Positions 36,061-46,441 of a stretch of 64,000 nucleotides of DNA are shown here, piece after piece. The notes under the pieces are model-generated. The model did no database searches, was not told the origin of the DNA, and saw only the letters and a program-made list of their open reading frames with translations. Source of the stretch: Laspinema sp963821735 (GTDB taxonomy: Bacteria; Cyanobacteriota; Cyanobacteriia; Cyanobacteriales; Laspinemataceae); the NCBI GenBank assembly GCA_963821735.1, contig CAWGFK010000055.1, forward strand, positions 992,001-1,056,000. Reading direction: 5' to 3'. The position numbers and the translations under genes are program-made. How positions within the stretch are numbered: position 1 is the first letter of the stretch; each line of letters begins with the position of its first letter.

Positions 36061-37113
36061 ATGTTTCTAGTCATAACCCAGCTTCTCCTGTGGGTGATTG
36101 TCGCCCTACTCATCTGGTATGTCCTCCTCCAGCTTATTCCTCGGGAATATCTAAGCTGGCTCGGGGGCGCAATCCTATTAAGTATTATTGTCTTAGCGTT
36201 TTTCTTTCCCACGGAACAGGGGGTTGCCACCCTGTGGTACATCCTCTCGTTTCCCCTGCGACCCTTAGGATTATGCATCGTTCTATTATGCGCGGCCACC
36301 CGGAAGTTGCTACTCAATCGACTGTATCTAGTTGGTGCCGCCCTCGCTGTCTTGGTTCTCTGTAGCGTGCCTTGGCTGGCGCAAAACTATCAATATTGGC
36401 TAATTCGCTCTAATTTCCCGATCGCCTCGGTTTGTCCAGCCCAAGGAAACCCCAATCTGGTCCCGGTTGTCGGTCGTCCCGAAGGCATTGTCCTTTTATC
36501 TTCAGGCATTTCCCAGCCTTCTTTGCCCTATCAGCCCGAATTGATAGAAGCAAGTATGAGCGATCTCATCGTCACCACCGTTCGTCAGTACCAACTCCAG
36601 CAACAGGTGGGCCACTCCCCAAGGGTAATTGTCGCCGCCCGACCCCAACCCTTTCCCTGGCAAGGGGTGAGCGCGCCTTGGTATTCGGTCAACTCCACAG
36701 ATATCCTCGAAGCGGACATCATTAGAAGCCTCTTGATCGCCCAAGGCGTGTCTCCTACTCATATTTTTGTTTTAAATAAAGTAGAAAATATCCGGCAAAG
36801 TGCTGAAGCGGTTCAAGAACTCCTCCCTCGACTGGCTAACCGCAACCCTCGGCTGATCGTCGTCGCCTCGGTTTTGCACTTACCCAGGGCCAGCCTAGCC
36901 TTTGAACTCCTAAATCTAGACGTCATCCCGCGATCGCCTAGTTTGTATCCGGAAATCTGCGCCTTAGACCAAGTTCGCCCAGGTATTTATAACCTCATCC
37001 CCAATGCCACCAGCTTGGCCCTCACCAGCCGCGTCGTCGAGGAATTCTACACCTTGATGTACTATTTCCTACGGGGTTGGGTCGAACCTTGTGCTCGCTG
37101 CTTGTCTAACTAA
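36061..37113 (+). CDS. YdcF/ElyC family membrane protein (DUF218)
   Basis: Three or four hydrophobic helices occupy residues 1-110. A DUF218 domain follows, with strand/loop elements GIVLLSSG, PRVIVAARP, EADIIRSLLIAQGV, LNKVENIRQSAEAVQELL and LIVVASVLHLPRASLAFELL. DUF218 proteins such as SanA and ElyC affect envelope integrity and peptidoglycan precursors in E. coli. This one follows the tandem 11-mer repeat and stands alone. The ATG at 36061 is clear. Confidence 0.85.
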   Translation: MFLVITQLLLWVIVALLIWYVLLQLIPREYLSWLGGAILLSIIVLAFFFPTEQGVATLWYILSFPLRPLGLCIVLLCAATRKLLLNRLYLVGAALAVLVLCSVPWLAQNYQYWLIRSNFPIASVCPAQGNPNLVPVVGRPEGIVLLSSGISQPSLPYQPELIEASMSDLIVTTVRQYQLQQQVGHSPRVIVAARPQPFPWQGVSAPWYSVNSTDILEADIIRSLLIAQGVSPTHIFVLNKVENIRQSAEAVQELLPRLANRNPRLIVVASVLHLPRASLAFELLNLDVIPRSPSLYPEICALDQVRPGIYNLIPNATSLALTSRVVEEFYTLMYYFLRGWVEPCARCLSN

Positions 37114-37146
37114 ATGGGTCATTTGTCTTATGTCTTATGTCTTATG

Positions 37147-37219
37147 TCCTTGGTTGATGGGGGAGATGGGGAGGATGGGGGAGATGTTCGAACGTAACGA
37201 CTTCAGTCGTTACCGCGTG
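37147..37219. repeat. G-rich tract and one AACGACTTCAGTCGTT palindrome
   Basis: GGGGGAGATGGGGAGGATGG is followed by TAACGACTTCAGTCGTTACC. The same pair of repeat types occurs at 5790-5921 and 6776-6990. Confidence 0.75.
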
Positions 37220-37272
37220 ACTTGGCATCCGCCAAGTAACGCCCCTTATGAGGCAAAGCACCCAGTCCTCAA

Positions 37273-37419
37273 GGGAACTCCAAAAAATAAAACTTCCAAA
37301 ACGTTCGTAGTAGCCCCGTCAATGTAGGGGCGCAATGCTTGCGCCCCAAGGGCGCAAGCATTGCGCCCCTACACTTCTTTCAGTTGAACGGTTGGATGAT
37401 TTATATTTTGCAATCCCCC
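37273..37419 (-). mobile_element. MITE-like element, copy 3
   Basis: Starts GGGAACTCCAAAAAATAAAA and ends TTTTGCAATCCCC. The internal hairpin TAGGGGCGCAATGCTTGCGC with its complement is perfect. The flanks are AA on the left and CAA on the right rather than TA. Confidence 0.82.
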
Positions 37420-37483
37420 AAGCAGACGCTTAAGCCGCTCAGGGTGCGTGTCATGGCGATCCGCCATGACACGAGAGCAACGA

Positions 37484-37585
37484 CTGAAGTCGTTACTACA
37501 AACAATCCGGAAACGACTGAAGTCGTTACTACAAACTTGGACCATCTCCCCATCCTCCCCATCCTCCCCATCTCCCCCATCGCCC
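37484..37585. repeat. two AACGACTGAAGTCGTT palindromes and a CCCCATC tract
   Basis: Two copies of the palindrome with ACTACAAAC, then TCTCCCCATCCTCCCCATCC-like sequence, end 40 bases before the ABC transporter start. Confidence 0.8.
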
Positions 37586-37623
37586 TCTACACTAAAGGAG
37601 GGGTAAAAACAAATCAATTTGAC

Positions 37624-39369
37624 ATGGCTCGCTCAAAACTTCAAAAACTGGCCTCTTATATGCGTCCCCACTGGCGGAATGCCTTGGTGGGGGTGGTGGC
37701 TCTATTTATCGTCAATGCTTTGGGGGTGTACATTCCCCTGCTGATTCGCAATGCAGTGGATGAACTCGGAGTCACGTTTAGCTTCGATCGCATTCTGTAT
37801 TTTGTGGGAATCATCCTCCTCCTAGCCTCCCTCATGTGGGTGATTCGCGTCGTCTCCCGGATGTTTCTGTTTGGGGTGGGACGTCAGGTGGAGTTTGACC
37901 TCAAGCAAGGCATTTTTCAGCACGTCCTGAGCCTGGAACCGGCCTATTTTGCCCTGAACCCACCGGGAGATTTGATTAACCGCGCCACCTCGGATGTGGA
38001 CAATATCCGGCGTCTGCTGGGATTTGCGGTGTTGAGTGTGGTGAATACAATTTTTGCTTATGGATTGACCCTGCCGGTGATGTTGGCGATTAATGTCAGG
38101 TTGAGCCTGTTGGCTGTGGCGGTCTATCCGTTTATGCTGATTATTGTGCAGTTATTTAGCGATCGCCTCCGCACTCAGCAGTTGGAAGTCCAGGAGCAAC
38201 TCTCGGGACTCAGTGACTTGATTCAAGAGGATATGAGCGGGATTTCTTTGATTAAAATCTACGCTCAGGAAGAAAACGAACGCCTTGCTTTCCGCCAACT
38301 CAATCAACAATATTTACGAGCCAATCTCAAATTAGCCCAAACCCGAAGTTTTCTATTTCCCGTCTTGGGGGGATTAGCGAGTTTAAGCTTACTGGTTTTA
38401 CTGACCTTTGGTGCAGGGGCGATCGCTGATGGAGTCATTTCCGTGGGGGATTTCATCGCCCTGTTATTGTATGTCGAACGTCTGGTGTTTCCCACCGCGC
38501 TGCTGGGATTTACCATTACGGCATATCAACGGGGAGAAGTGAGTATCGATCGCATCGAGTCCATTTTTGAAGCGAAACCGAAAATCCAAGATACACCAGA
38601 GGCGATCGCCCTGACAGAACCCGCTCAAGGTCATCTGAGGGCCAATCACCTCACCTACAGCTATCCCGAGGCTCAAAACCCCGCCTTGAATGCTTTGAGC
38701 TTTGAGATTACCCCCGGTGAGACGGTGGCGATCGTGGGTCCCATTGGTTCGGGGAAATCCACCCTCGCCAATGCCATCCCCCGCTTACTGGATATTGGTT
38801 CTGGACAACTCTATCTCGATGGCAAAGATATCACCACCCTCAAATTAGAAACCCTGCGGGGGAATATCGCTTACGTTCCCCAAGAAAGCTTTTTGTTTAG
38901 CACATCCATCCGGAACAACATCCGCTATGGGAAACCCCTAGCTGAAGACCCGGAAATCATCGCAACCGCTAAACAAGCCCAAATTCACCCGGAAATCCTC
39001 AATTTTCCGCAACAGTACGAGACGATGGTGGGGGAACGGGGGATTACCCTTTCCGGAGGACAGCGCCAGCGCATGGCCCTCGCTAGAGCCCTGTTGATGG
39101 ATGCGCCGGTGCTGATTTTAGATGATGCCCTCTCTAGTGTGGATAATCAAACCGCAACGGATATTCTCCAAAATTTGTCCTCGGGGACGCAGCGCAAAAC
39201 GGTGTTGTTTATTTCGCACCAAATGTCTGCTGCTGCCTCTGCCGATCGCATTTTTGTCATGGATCGCGGGGCGATCGTCCAAGTCGGCACTCACACTCAA
39301 TTAGTCGAACAACCGGGTTTGTATCAGCAACTCTGGAATCAGCAAAAGCTAGAGGCACTCTTGCACTAA
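37624..39369 (+). CDS. ABC transporter, fused permease and ATPase (MdlB/MsbA-like)
   Basis: An exporter half-transporter of 581 residues. Six membrane helices occupy residues 18-310 and an ATPase domain the rest: Walker A GPIGSGKST, Q-loop in YVPQESFLF, signature LSGGQRQRMALARAL, Walker B VLILDDALSSVD, and H-loop FISHQ. I chose the ATG at 37624 (MARSKLQKLASYMRPHWRNA); the 95 codons upstream are repeat sequence. It should work as a homodimer or with another half-transporter, and none is adjacent. Substrate unknown. The PPIase gene follows 181 bases later on the same strand. Confidence 0.93.
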   Translation: MARSKLQKLASYMRPHWRNALVGVVALFIVNALGVYIPLLIRNAVDELGVTFSFDRILYFVGIILLLASLMWVIRVVSRMFLFGVGRQVEFDLKQGIFQHVLSLEPAYFALNPPGDLINRATSDVDNIRRLLGFAVLSVVNTIFAYGLTLPVMLAINVRLSLLAVAVYPFMLIIVQLFSDRLRTQQLEVQEQLSGLSDLIQEDMSGISLIKIYAQEENERLAFRQLNQQYLRANLKLAQTRSFLFPVLGGLASLSLLVLLTFGAGAIADGVISVGDFIALLLYVERLVFPTALLGFTITAYQRGEVSIDRIESIFEAKPKIQDTPEAIALTEPAQGHLRANHLTYSYPEAQNPALNALSFEITPGETVAIVGPIGSGKSTLANAIPRLLDIGSGQLYLDGKDITTLKLETLRGNIAYVPQESFLFSTSIRNNIRYGKPLAEDPEIIATAKQAQIHPEILNFPQQYETMVGERGITLSGGQRQRMALARALLMDAPVLILDDALSSVDNQTATDILQNLSSGTQRKTVLFISHQMSAAASADRIFVMDRGAIVQVGTHTQLVEQPGLYQQLWNQQKLEALLH

Positions 39370-39550
39370 GCTGTGAAAGCGGTGACAATAAAGCCTCTAT
39401 AGCAATCCTAAATGATTTGTGACATCTTATTCTCCCCTCTCCCCGTCTGGGAGAGGGGTTGGGGGCCGCCATCGTCTTCCACAACTGATTTAGGACTGCT
39501 ATAGCACCTGAATCTGGATATTCTTGGCAGTTTTTTTGGAATGAATTAAC

Positions 39551-40309
39551 ATGGAAACGGAAAAATTTATCACCATTGATGACGAAACCATTTCACTGCG
39601 GCAAGCCCTCGGCTATCTGCGGACCAGTGGCGATTTGCAACAGTTTATTATGAAGATTCTGCGCCAGCACGTCATCGAACAAGAGTTGCAAAGCCAAGCT
39701 GATTTGGAAATTGATGGTTCCCTCTTAGAACAGGCGATTATTAACTTTCGCCTCCAAAATCAACTGGTGCAATCGGACCGCTTTGACCAATGGCTACAAA
39801 GTCAAAGCCTAACTTATACGACATTTCGCAATCAGTTCGCCGCTGGGTTGAAAATTGAGGAAATCAAAACCAAAGTCACTGCTGAACAGCTAGAAGACTA
39901 TTTTCAGAAAAATCAGCAAGCCTTTGAGCAGGTTGTTCTCTCGCGAATTGTGGTAGAACAATATGATAAAGCCGTAGAACTAAAAGCTCAAATCGAACAA
40001 GCAGGGGCGAGTTTTGAAGCCTTAGCCAAAGAGCATTCTATCGCGGGTGAAAAAGCTTATAATGGCATGATGGGAGCGATTCTGGTCAGTCAACTTCCCC
40101 CGGCGATTCGCGATGCGATTTCCTCCGCTCAACCGGGAGATATTGTAGGTCCACTGGAATTGGAAGGTCGCTACAGCTTATTGCGCCTAGAACAACGAAT
40201 TCCGGCTACCTTAGAAGGACAACTCAAACGTCAGCTTCAAGAGCAATTGTTTGAGCAGTGGTGGCAAACCAAACTGCAAAATAAAAACGTTAAGTTGCAG
40301 GTTGAATAA
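39551..40309 (+). CDS. parvulin-type peptidylprolyl isomerase (SurA/PrsA-like)
   Basis: A 252-residue protein without a signal peptide. The N-terminal helical chaperone part spans residues 1-115, and a PPIC rotamase domain follows (VLSRIVVEQYDKAVELKAQI, FEALAKEHSIAGEKAYNGMMG, IRDAISSAQPGDIVGPLELE). In cyanobacteria proteins of this type often neighbour ABC/HlyD-type exporters for small peptides. Here an ABC transporter precedes it, but no HlyD gene, TolC gene or precursor peptide is seen. A role as a cytoplasmic folding or export helper is inference. Confidence 0.85.
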   Translation: METEKFITIDDETISLRQALGYLRTSGDLQQFIMKILRQHVIEQELQSQADLEIDGSLLEQAIINFRLQNQLVQSDRFDQWLQSQSLTYTTFRNQFAAGLKIEEIKTKVTAEQLEDYFQKNQQAFEQVVLSRIVVEQYDKAVELKAQIEQAGASFEALAKEHSIAGEKAYNGMMGAILVSQLPPAIRDAISSAQPGDIVGPLELEGRYSLLRLEQRIPATLEGQLKRQLQEQLFEQWWQTKLQNKNVKLQVE

Positions 40310-40355
40310 CTTAGGAAATAGGAGGGCTTAGACTTCTATTCCCCCAGAATAAAAG

Positions 40356-40415
40356 ACCGGGTTTCAAATCCAAAATGTTTGCTCATTTGCAACAAATTTG
40401 GATCTGAAACCCGGT
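40356..40415. terminator. bidirectional terminator-like hairpin
   Basis: ACCGGGTTTCAAATCCAAA pairs with TTTGGATCTGAAACCCGGT around a 22-base loop, with A-runs before and TTTCTT after. It lies between converging genes (PPIase and FAD oxidoreductase). Confidence 0.65.
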
Positions 40416-40439
40416 TTCTTGTCCTAGCTAATAGGGAAT

Positions 40440-40560
40440 TCGGTTGCTCTAGGTCTATAAAAACCCCCACCCTCAAGGGTGGGGCTACTGGGACAAAGCC
40501 CGCCTGCGCGGGCTGAAGAGAAAACTGACTGTTGACAACCGGATTTGGTATCACTAATCC
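40440..40560. repeat. GGTCTATAAAAACCC-type repeat
   Basis: Contains AACCCCCACCCTCAAGGGTG hairpin-forming sequence, then GCCCGCCTGCGCGGGC and AACCGGATTTGG. Close relatives of this repeat are at 45562-45627 and within 46909-47250. Confidence 0.75.
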
Positions 40561-40576
40561 TGTACCGACCCCCTCA

Positions 40577-42670
40577 TTATCGCCAATCTTCCCAAGTATT
40601 ATTGAAAATTGACGTATTGGGAAAGGCAATGGGATTGCCGCTATCAATCAGGCGAGTTTGTAACATTTCTAGCTGGGGTTCCTGGAGGGGGAGATTGTCC
40701 ACTAGCTGATAGGGGAGGATGCCTTTTTCTAGGGAGAAATCGGCGGTTACTCCGGCTGCTACGCCAGAGGACCATTCAAAGGAATGAACCCGATAGGCAG
40801 CGGCAGCAATATGGCTGGTGGCGATACTTTTTCCAGCAATTAATAGGTTATCAATCCGTTGGGGAATCAAGGCCCGGAGGGGAATTTGGAAGGGATAAGC
40901 GGTGCCCGCACCCCGACGTTCTCCTTCTAATTCGGTGTTTCCGGGGGCTTCCGGTGGGGAGAGGGTCATGCAGGGATGAAAGTCGATCGCATAGTGGGCA
41001 ATTCCCACAGAATCAGGGAAAATTGTAGAGCGCGATCGCGCAGGTCGTCCCTCCAAATTCGGTCGTTGCCCGATCGCCTCTAAAGCTTGTAATCCCGAAA
41101 GAGATTCCCACAACCGGCGATACGCTTCCGGTTCCAAATTTGTCCGATAAAACTCGTCAGAATAATCCGCCCGAGAAATATCAATTTCCCACACGGTAAA
41201 CCCATCAGGATGACCCCAACCGGGCCGCCCAATAATCCTCCGTCCCTCGCGCATATAAGGATATTTCGATAATCCATTGGCGGTTCCCATTGGCGAATCG
41301 AGTCCGGCAAGATAGCGATGATTCGGGTTAGGCTGTTTAACCCCATCTCCTAACTGAGAATCCGTCGTTCCCTGGACCAACCAATAGAAAAAGCCGATCG
41401 CGTGTTCTTCTCCCGCTTGCAGGGTTTCGTTTCTCAATCCTCCCATCCATCCCCCCGGTTCCAGTTGCCCGGTGGATTCCAACTGCTGACGGGTATAGAT
41501 TAAATTATCTTGCGCCGTTCCCGGTCGATAATCATTTCCCCAAGTCCAGTTTTGCATGGAGATATCCCCGGGATTAATCGGATATTCTCGGGGGTTGGAG
41601 GGGAGAGTTTTCTGATACTTTTCACTCCAGATCCGGCGGTAGGTATAAACTAAATTAAAATTCGCCAATCGTTCCAGTTCATAACTGTAATAAGGCGCGT
41701 AACGGTCGTAAAAGGGCGGTTTAACGTGCTGTTGGGGTTCCTTAGTCGCCTGCATAGCAAAGGTATAGGTAAACCCTTGGGTACAGTAGGGATTGCCCTC
41801 GGCGCTGGAGGAAGAAGGTTCCAGGGGCGATCGCGGATCAACCCCAAGACGATAGGGTATATCCGCTAACCCAATCAATTCCCCGGTTTCCGTGGCATCG
41901 ATCACATACCATTGGGCCGGTTGTGCGATAGTGTTGTTCGCATTTCGGGAATTGCGATCGCCCGTCATGGGCACAAAGCGCACAATGTTTTTATGAAACC
42001 GAGGGGAATTTTCGTAGCGATAGGCATCTTCCAGGATTTGCGAGAGGGGTTCCGCATTCACCGGGGGCTGACCTGGGGCCGGTTCGAGTTGAATGGCGAC
42101 TGCACTTTGAATTTGTTCGCCCTCCTGAGTCGGGGAAATGTCCAACTCTTTAATCACCGTGTTGGGATACCATTTGAGAGTCCCCTTGCCCCGTTTGGCT
42201 GCTCTTTCCAATTGGTCAAACAGCAGTTTATGGCCGTCATACGGCATAAAACAGGATTCACTCACCCAACATTGACCCGGATTGAGGCGTCCATACTTGC
42301 GCCGGATACTCTCGCGAAATTCCAAGTATCCTTGGGGATAAAATAACTGTTGTCGTTGGGTGGGTCGTTCATCCAGGGCCGAAGTGCCTTGGGAGGAAAT
42401 TTGACCCCCTACCCAGTCGGTAATATCCGTGATGCAAACCGTCCGACCCGCCAATAAGGACTCGTAGGCGCTGGCAGCCCCCGCTAATCCACCTCCGGCG
42501 ACTAAAATTTCACAGGCGACTTCTTGATCAGGGGGGCGAGGGGGTGTGGCATCCGCTACGGAAGTCGCTAATGCCAGGGTGATTAAACTCACCACTAGAC
42601 TGAAACAGGACCGAGTGGGGGAGATGCCTCGAAGGAGATGCCGGGGTAAAAGCTGCGATTGACGCTGCAT
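40577..42670 (-). CDS. secreted FAD-dependent oxidoreductase (FAD_oxidored family)
   Basis: A 697-residue protein with an N-terminal signal sequence (hydrophobic residues 22-40, ending near VADA). The FAD-binding dinucleotide fold CEILVAGGGLAGAASAYESL is followed by TDWVGGQISSQGTSALDERP, the extended FAD site of the FAD_oxidored family. Further on, YVIDATETGELIGLADIPYR and the late LLIAGKSIATSHIA are the typical second and last FAD contacts. The substrate is unknown. The signal sequence implies export, unusual for a flavoprotein and suggestive of Tat- or Sec-folded export; no twin-arginine motif is obvious. Confidence 0.85.
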   Translation of the reverse strand: MQRQSQLLPRHLLRGISPTRSCFSLVVSLITLALATSVADATPPRPPDQEVACEILVAGGGLAGAASAYESLLAGRTVCITDITDWVGGQISSQGTSALDERPTQRQQLFYPQGYLEFRESIRRKYGRLNPGQCWVSESCFMPYDGHKLLFDQLERAAKRGKGTLKWYPNTVIKELDISPTQEGEQIQSAVAIQLEPAPGQPPVNAEPLSQILEDAYRYENSPRFHKNIVRFVPMTGDRNSRNANNTIAQPAQWYVIDATETGELIGLADIPYRLGVDPRSPLEPSSSSAEGNPYCTQGFTYTFAMQATKEPQQHVKPPFYDRYAPYYSYELERLANFNLVYTYRRIWSEKYQKTLPSNPREYPINPGDISMQNWTWGNDYRPGTAQDNLIYTRQQLESTGQLEPGGWMGGLRNETLQAGEEHAIGFFYWLVQGTTDSQLGDGVKQPNPNHRYLAGLDSPMGTANGLSKYPYMREGRRIIGRPGWGHPDGFTVWEIDISRADYSDEFYRTNLEPEAYRRLWESLSGLQALEAIGQRPNLEGRPARSRSTIFPDSVGIAHYAIDFHPCMTLSPPEAPGNTELEGERRGAGTAYPFQIPLRALIPQRIDNLLIAGKSIATSHIAAAAYRVHSFEWSSGVAAGVTADFSLEKGILPYQLVDNLPLQEPQLEMLQTRLIDSGNPIAFPNTSIFNNTWEDWR

Positions 42671-42923
42671 AGGTATCGAATTGGGTAAGCTGGTAAACGG
42701 TTACTTTGAGAAAGGGGGGTCCGCAGTGTCTGTAACAGTAGTGTCTGTAACAGATGCTACTTTTCCTCCTTGTTCATGTTAGCTATACGGAGGTGAATTG
42801 GGGACTTCAGGTTGCAAAATTTGGCGATCGCCCTACTCTATTCAGTAGGATTCAGTAGGGATTCAGGGATTGAAGCTCTTTAAATCGATTGAACCCGTGG
42901 AAAACTTAGGACGTTATTAACCC
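42671..42923. other. divergent promoter region, no gene
   Basis: Short gap between the divergent FAD oxidoreductase and kinase genes. A short repeat AGTGTCTGTAACAG occurs twice near 42726-42755. Confidence 0.45.
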
Positions 42924-45496
42924 ATGCACGTTACCTCATCCAATTTACCGATGAAACCGATTGAGCCTCCAACGTTTGACAGTTCCTCTTCCTCGGATCA
43001 TCCCCCAAAGGAGAACGAAGCTCTGTTAGAGAGTATTGTTAATAACATCCCCGGGGCAATTTACCGATGTACCTATCAAGGAAACTGGAAAATAGCGTTC
43101 ATTAGTAAAGGAATTGAACAAATTTCTGGCTATCCCGTCTCCCATTTTCTTCACCATCCCATCGCTCGATTTAAAATGCTTGTTCATCCCGACGACCAGG
43201 GAACTGCCGAACAAACGGTGGAAGCGGCGTTATTATCTCAACAGCCTTATACTTTAGACTACCGTATTATCAAAGCCGATGGAACGATCGCGTGGGTCCG
43301 CGAAATCGGTCAAGGCATCTGCGATCGCCAGGGAAATCTCTGCGGATTGGATGGCACTCTCTCTCCCTTCGGTGAAGTTAACTCTCCCCGTCTTGAGGAA
43401 ACCCGCCCAGAATTTCCCCCAGAAATTGCCCCAAAATTGACCATTTTAGAACAGATTAATGAAGGATTTTTAAACTTAAATTCTCAAGGCCAAGTCATTT
43501 ATATCAACCCCCAAGGGGAAACCTTATTACAAACCACCCATCAGACCCTTTGTCAACCGACGGAAAACCCTGAACTCCCTCCAGATTTAGCTCAATTTTT
43601 TGCGGATTTGCAAACTGCTTTATCCGGTCCAAATCCTCGCCCTGTAGAAGCCTGTTATCCCTATGGTGAAACCTGGCTAGAGGTTCGCGCTCATCCTTAT
43701 GACGCAGGCATATTAGTCTTTTTAAGTGATATTACCTCCCGCAAACAAGTTTTAAATTCCTTACGGCAACGGGAAAATCTCTATCGGACCTTTGTCAAAA
43801 ATTTTCCCAATGGCGTGATCTTCTTATTTGACCGAGACTTGCGTCATACTTTGGCGGAAGGTCGGGATTTAGAGGCGATTGATTTAGCTAAAACGGATGT
43901 AGAAGGAAAAACCCTCCAAGAGGCATTTCCCTCGGACATTTGCCACAGCCTGGAACCCTTGTATCGGGAGGTACTCGCGGGGAAACTCGGGTGACTGAAC
44001 TGACTTTTGGCAGTCGGATTTATTTAACCCAAATTCTTCCGATTAAAAATGATGCGGGAGAGGTTTTAGGAGGGATGGTCATGACTCAAAATATGACCGA
44101 ATGCAAACTGGCTGAAGCCGAAAATGCGCGGCTAATTGCTTCGTTACAAAAAAGTGAAGCCCAAACGCGGGCAATGGCTTCTTTGCTGTCGGAAGCGGAA
44201 AAATTAGCTCATGTGGGATGTTGGGAATTTGAAATTTCCACGAACCGCATTATTTGTTCTGATGAAGTTTATCGGATGTTGGGATTAGATGTCAATGAAG
44301 CCTCACCAACCTATCCAGAATATCTGCAAAAAATTCACCCGGAAGACCGAGAGACTGCGGAACAAGTGATTGAACGGGCGATTCACGCGGGAGAATCCTA
44401 TCAAGTGGAACAGCGGATTGTTCAATCTGATGGGTCAATTCGCTATATTTCGGCCAATGGGGAACCGATTTTTAATGAAGCGGGGAAAGTGGTGAAGGTG
44501 TTGGGGAGTCTGTTGGATATTACCGATCGCCATTTATCCCAGCAAGCTTTAGTGAAGTCGGAGGCCCAGTTAGAATTGCGGGCGCGGGAGTTAGAAGAAA
44601 CTCTCTATGAACTGCAACGCACTCAAACTCAACTGATTCAAACTGAACGGATGTCTGGGTTGGGTCAGATGGTGGCGGGAATTGCCCATGAAGTAAACAA
44701 TCCGGTCGGGTTTATTTATGGAAATATTGTTCATGCCACTTCTTATATTGAGGATTTGGTTAATTTAGTTAATCTCTACCAAAAACATTATCCCGAACCG
44801 GACCCGGAAATTTTAGAGGAGATTGAGGAAATTGATTTAGAGTTTTTATTTGAAGATTTGCCGCGATTGTTGCGTTCCATGAAAGTGGGGGCGGAACGCA
44901 TTCGGGAAATTGTGCGATCGCTGCGGAATTTTTCGCGATTAGACGAAGCGGATAATAAACAGGTGAATATCCATGAAGGGATTGATAGTACCCTGTTAAT
45001 TTTACAACATCATCTGCGAGGTGAAAGCCCGGATCACAACTCAAATAACGGAATTACAGTGATTAAAGAGTATGGAGAATTACCCCGGGTTGATTGTTAC
45101 CCCAGCGAACTCAATCAAGTGTTTTTGAATATCATTACCAATGCGATCGATGTTCTCAAACCCCAGGACCCCCCGCGCCAAATTACTATTCGGACTGAAG
45201 CATTCATCCGTGAGCAGACCTCTTCGGAACAGCCCAGACCTGACTGGATTATTATCCGAATTATCGATAATGGTCCGGGAATGACAAGGGAGATTCAACA
45301 ACGAATGTTTGATCCGTTTTTTACCACCAAACCTGTGGGAATGGGTACGGGGTTGGGGTTATCAATTAGCTATCAAATTATTGTGGAACAACATCAAGGT
45401 AAATTAACTTGTTCCTCGGAACTGGGGAAAGGGACGGAGTTAATTATTGAGTTGCCTGTGCATCAAGACTTTGAGGAACCGGCGTTGTTTGAATGA
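42924..45496 (+). CDS. multi-PAS sensor histidine kinase (one frameshift)
   Basis: Two frames join at about 43982, where one G is missing from a G-run; restoration gives REVLAGETRVTELTFGSRIY and exactly 858 codons. There are at least three PAS domains: from about residue 40 (IPGAIYRCTYQGNWKIAFIS), about 175, about 290, and another at 430-540 (SPTYPEYLQKIHPEDRETAE). The kinase core has an intact H box, GQMVAGIAHEVNNPVGFIYG, an N box LNQVFLNIITNAID and G boxes IDNGPGMT and GMGTGLGLSIS. It starts from the ATG at 42924. No response regulator is adjacent, so the output is unknown. Confidence 0.88.
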
Positions 45497-45561
45497 AGGT
45501 TCGGGAGTCAAAAACTCAGGTCATGCTATTAGCGGTTCTGTGGGTTCATGCGCTCAAGAAA

Positions 45562-45588
45562 AACCCCACCCTTTAGGGTGTGGGTTTT
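45562..45588. terminator. hairpin between converging kinase and mgtC genes
   Basis: AACCCCACCC-TTTA-GGGTGTGGGTTTT has one mismatch in the stem, with A's before and T's after. It suits transcription from both sides. The downstream GATAGACCTTTAAATACCGG shows it is also a partial copy of the GGTCTATAAAAACCC repeat. Confidence 0.6.
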
Positions 45589-45635
45589 GATAGACCTTTA
45601 AATACCGGATTTCGGATCACAAATCAAGACATGAA

Positions 45636-46073
45636 TTAAAGCGGTTCTAGTTTTTTGATCACTCGCAAAATGACCCAACAAATTAAAACACTGGCTAATC
45701 CGAGTTGCCACAATCCACAACCGATCAACAGTCCGAGGGCAGCGGCAACCCAAATGGCGGCTGCGGAGGTCAATCCCCGAACCCGATCGCGATCGCGTAA
45801 AATCGTTCCCCCTCCCAAAAAACTGATCCCAGTCACAATGCCTTGAATGATTCGACTAAAGGCATCGGTACTATCTAATGCAACACCGAGTTGCACGGGC
45901 AACAATGCCAAGAGAGTTGTGCCGAATGTAACCAGCATATAGGTTCTTAAACCAGCAGGTTTATGTTCCTTTTCACGATTGAATCCGATCACTGCGCCGA
46001 CAAACAATGATAACCCGAGTCGCCCCAACAAGTGCAAGGTATCCACGGGAGCAAGGGTGCTAAGATTTGACAC
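45636..46073 (-). CDS. MgtC/SapB family membrane protein
   Basis: At 145 residues this is the short form of the MgtC/SapB family, with four hydrophobic helices. The signature GLSLFVGAVIGFNREKEHKPAGLRTYMLV, here cut into its halves GAVIGFNREKEHKPAGLRT and LVTFGTTLLALL, is clear. The later segment ISFLGGGTILRDRDRVRGLTSAAAIWVAAA is also typical. The family is linked to magnesium limitation and F-ATPase control in pathogens; the role in cyanobacteria is uncertain. The start is GTG at 46073. Confidence 0.92.
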   Translation of the reverse strand: MSNLSTLAPVDTLHLLGRLGLSLFVGAVIGFNREKEHKPAGLRTYMLVTFGTTLLALLPVQLGVALDSTDAFSRIIQGIVTGISFLGGGTILRDRDRVRGLTSAAAIWVAAALGLLIGCGLWQLGLASVLICWVILRVIKKLEPL

Positions 46074-46441
46074 GGTAGAGTTGGCTCAATGGAGTCTGCA
46101 TTCTTTACTCTACACTCTACAAGGACGAGGGTCAAAATGCGATCGCGCCCTGATGGTGACCCGGACCAGAACCGGACAATCATAAGTTTAATTAATAGCA
46201 TATTTTTGAAAAATCAGCGGGTTGAACCCGGGAATAACAACGGGGCTTAAGTCTGATATTTCTTAATGGTTAAGCGTTTTATTCCAATTTTCTGGAGCAG
46301 GGTGCTTACCATTGACCGGACAGGTATTCAATTTTTTATTTATAAAAAAAACTTATTAATAGTTGAACTATGTCTTTAGATAGAGGTCACCCTAGGTTGG
46401 GTTATGAGAAAAAGATAAAAGAGAACAGTGAAAAAAACGAG
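46074..46441. other. divergent intergenic region
   Basis: Between mgtC and the DUF1830 gene. The start of the DUF1830 frame could reach 46370, but those codons are not conserved-looking. AT-rich around 46330-46360, where a promoter is plausible. Confidence 0.4.
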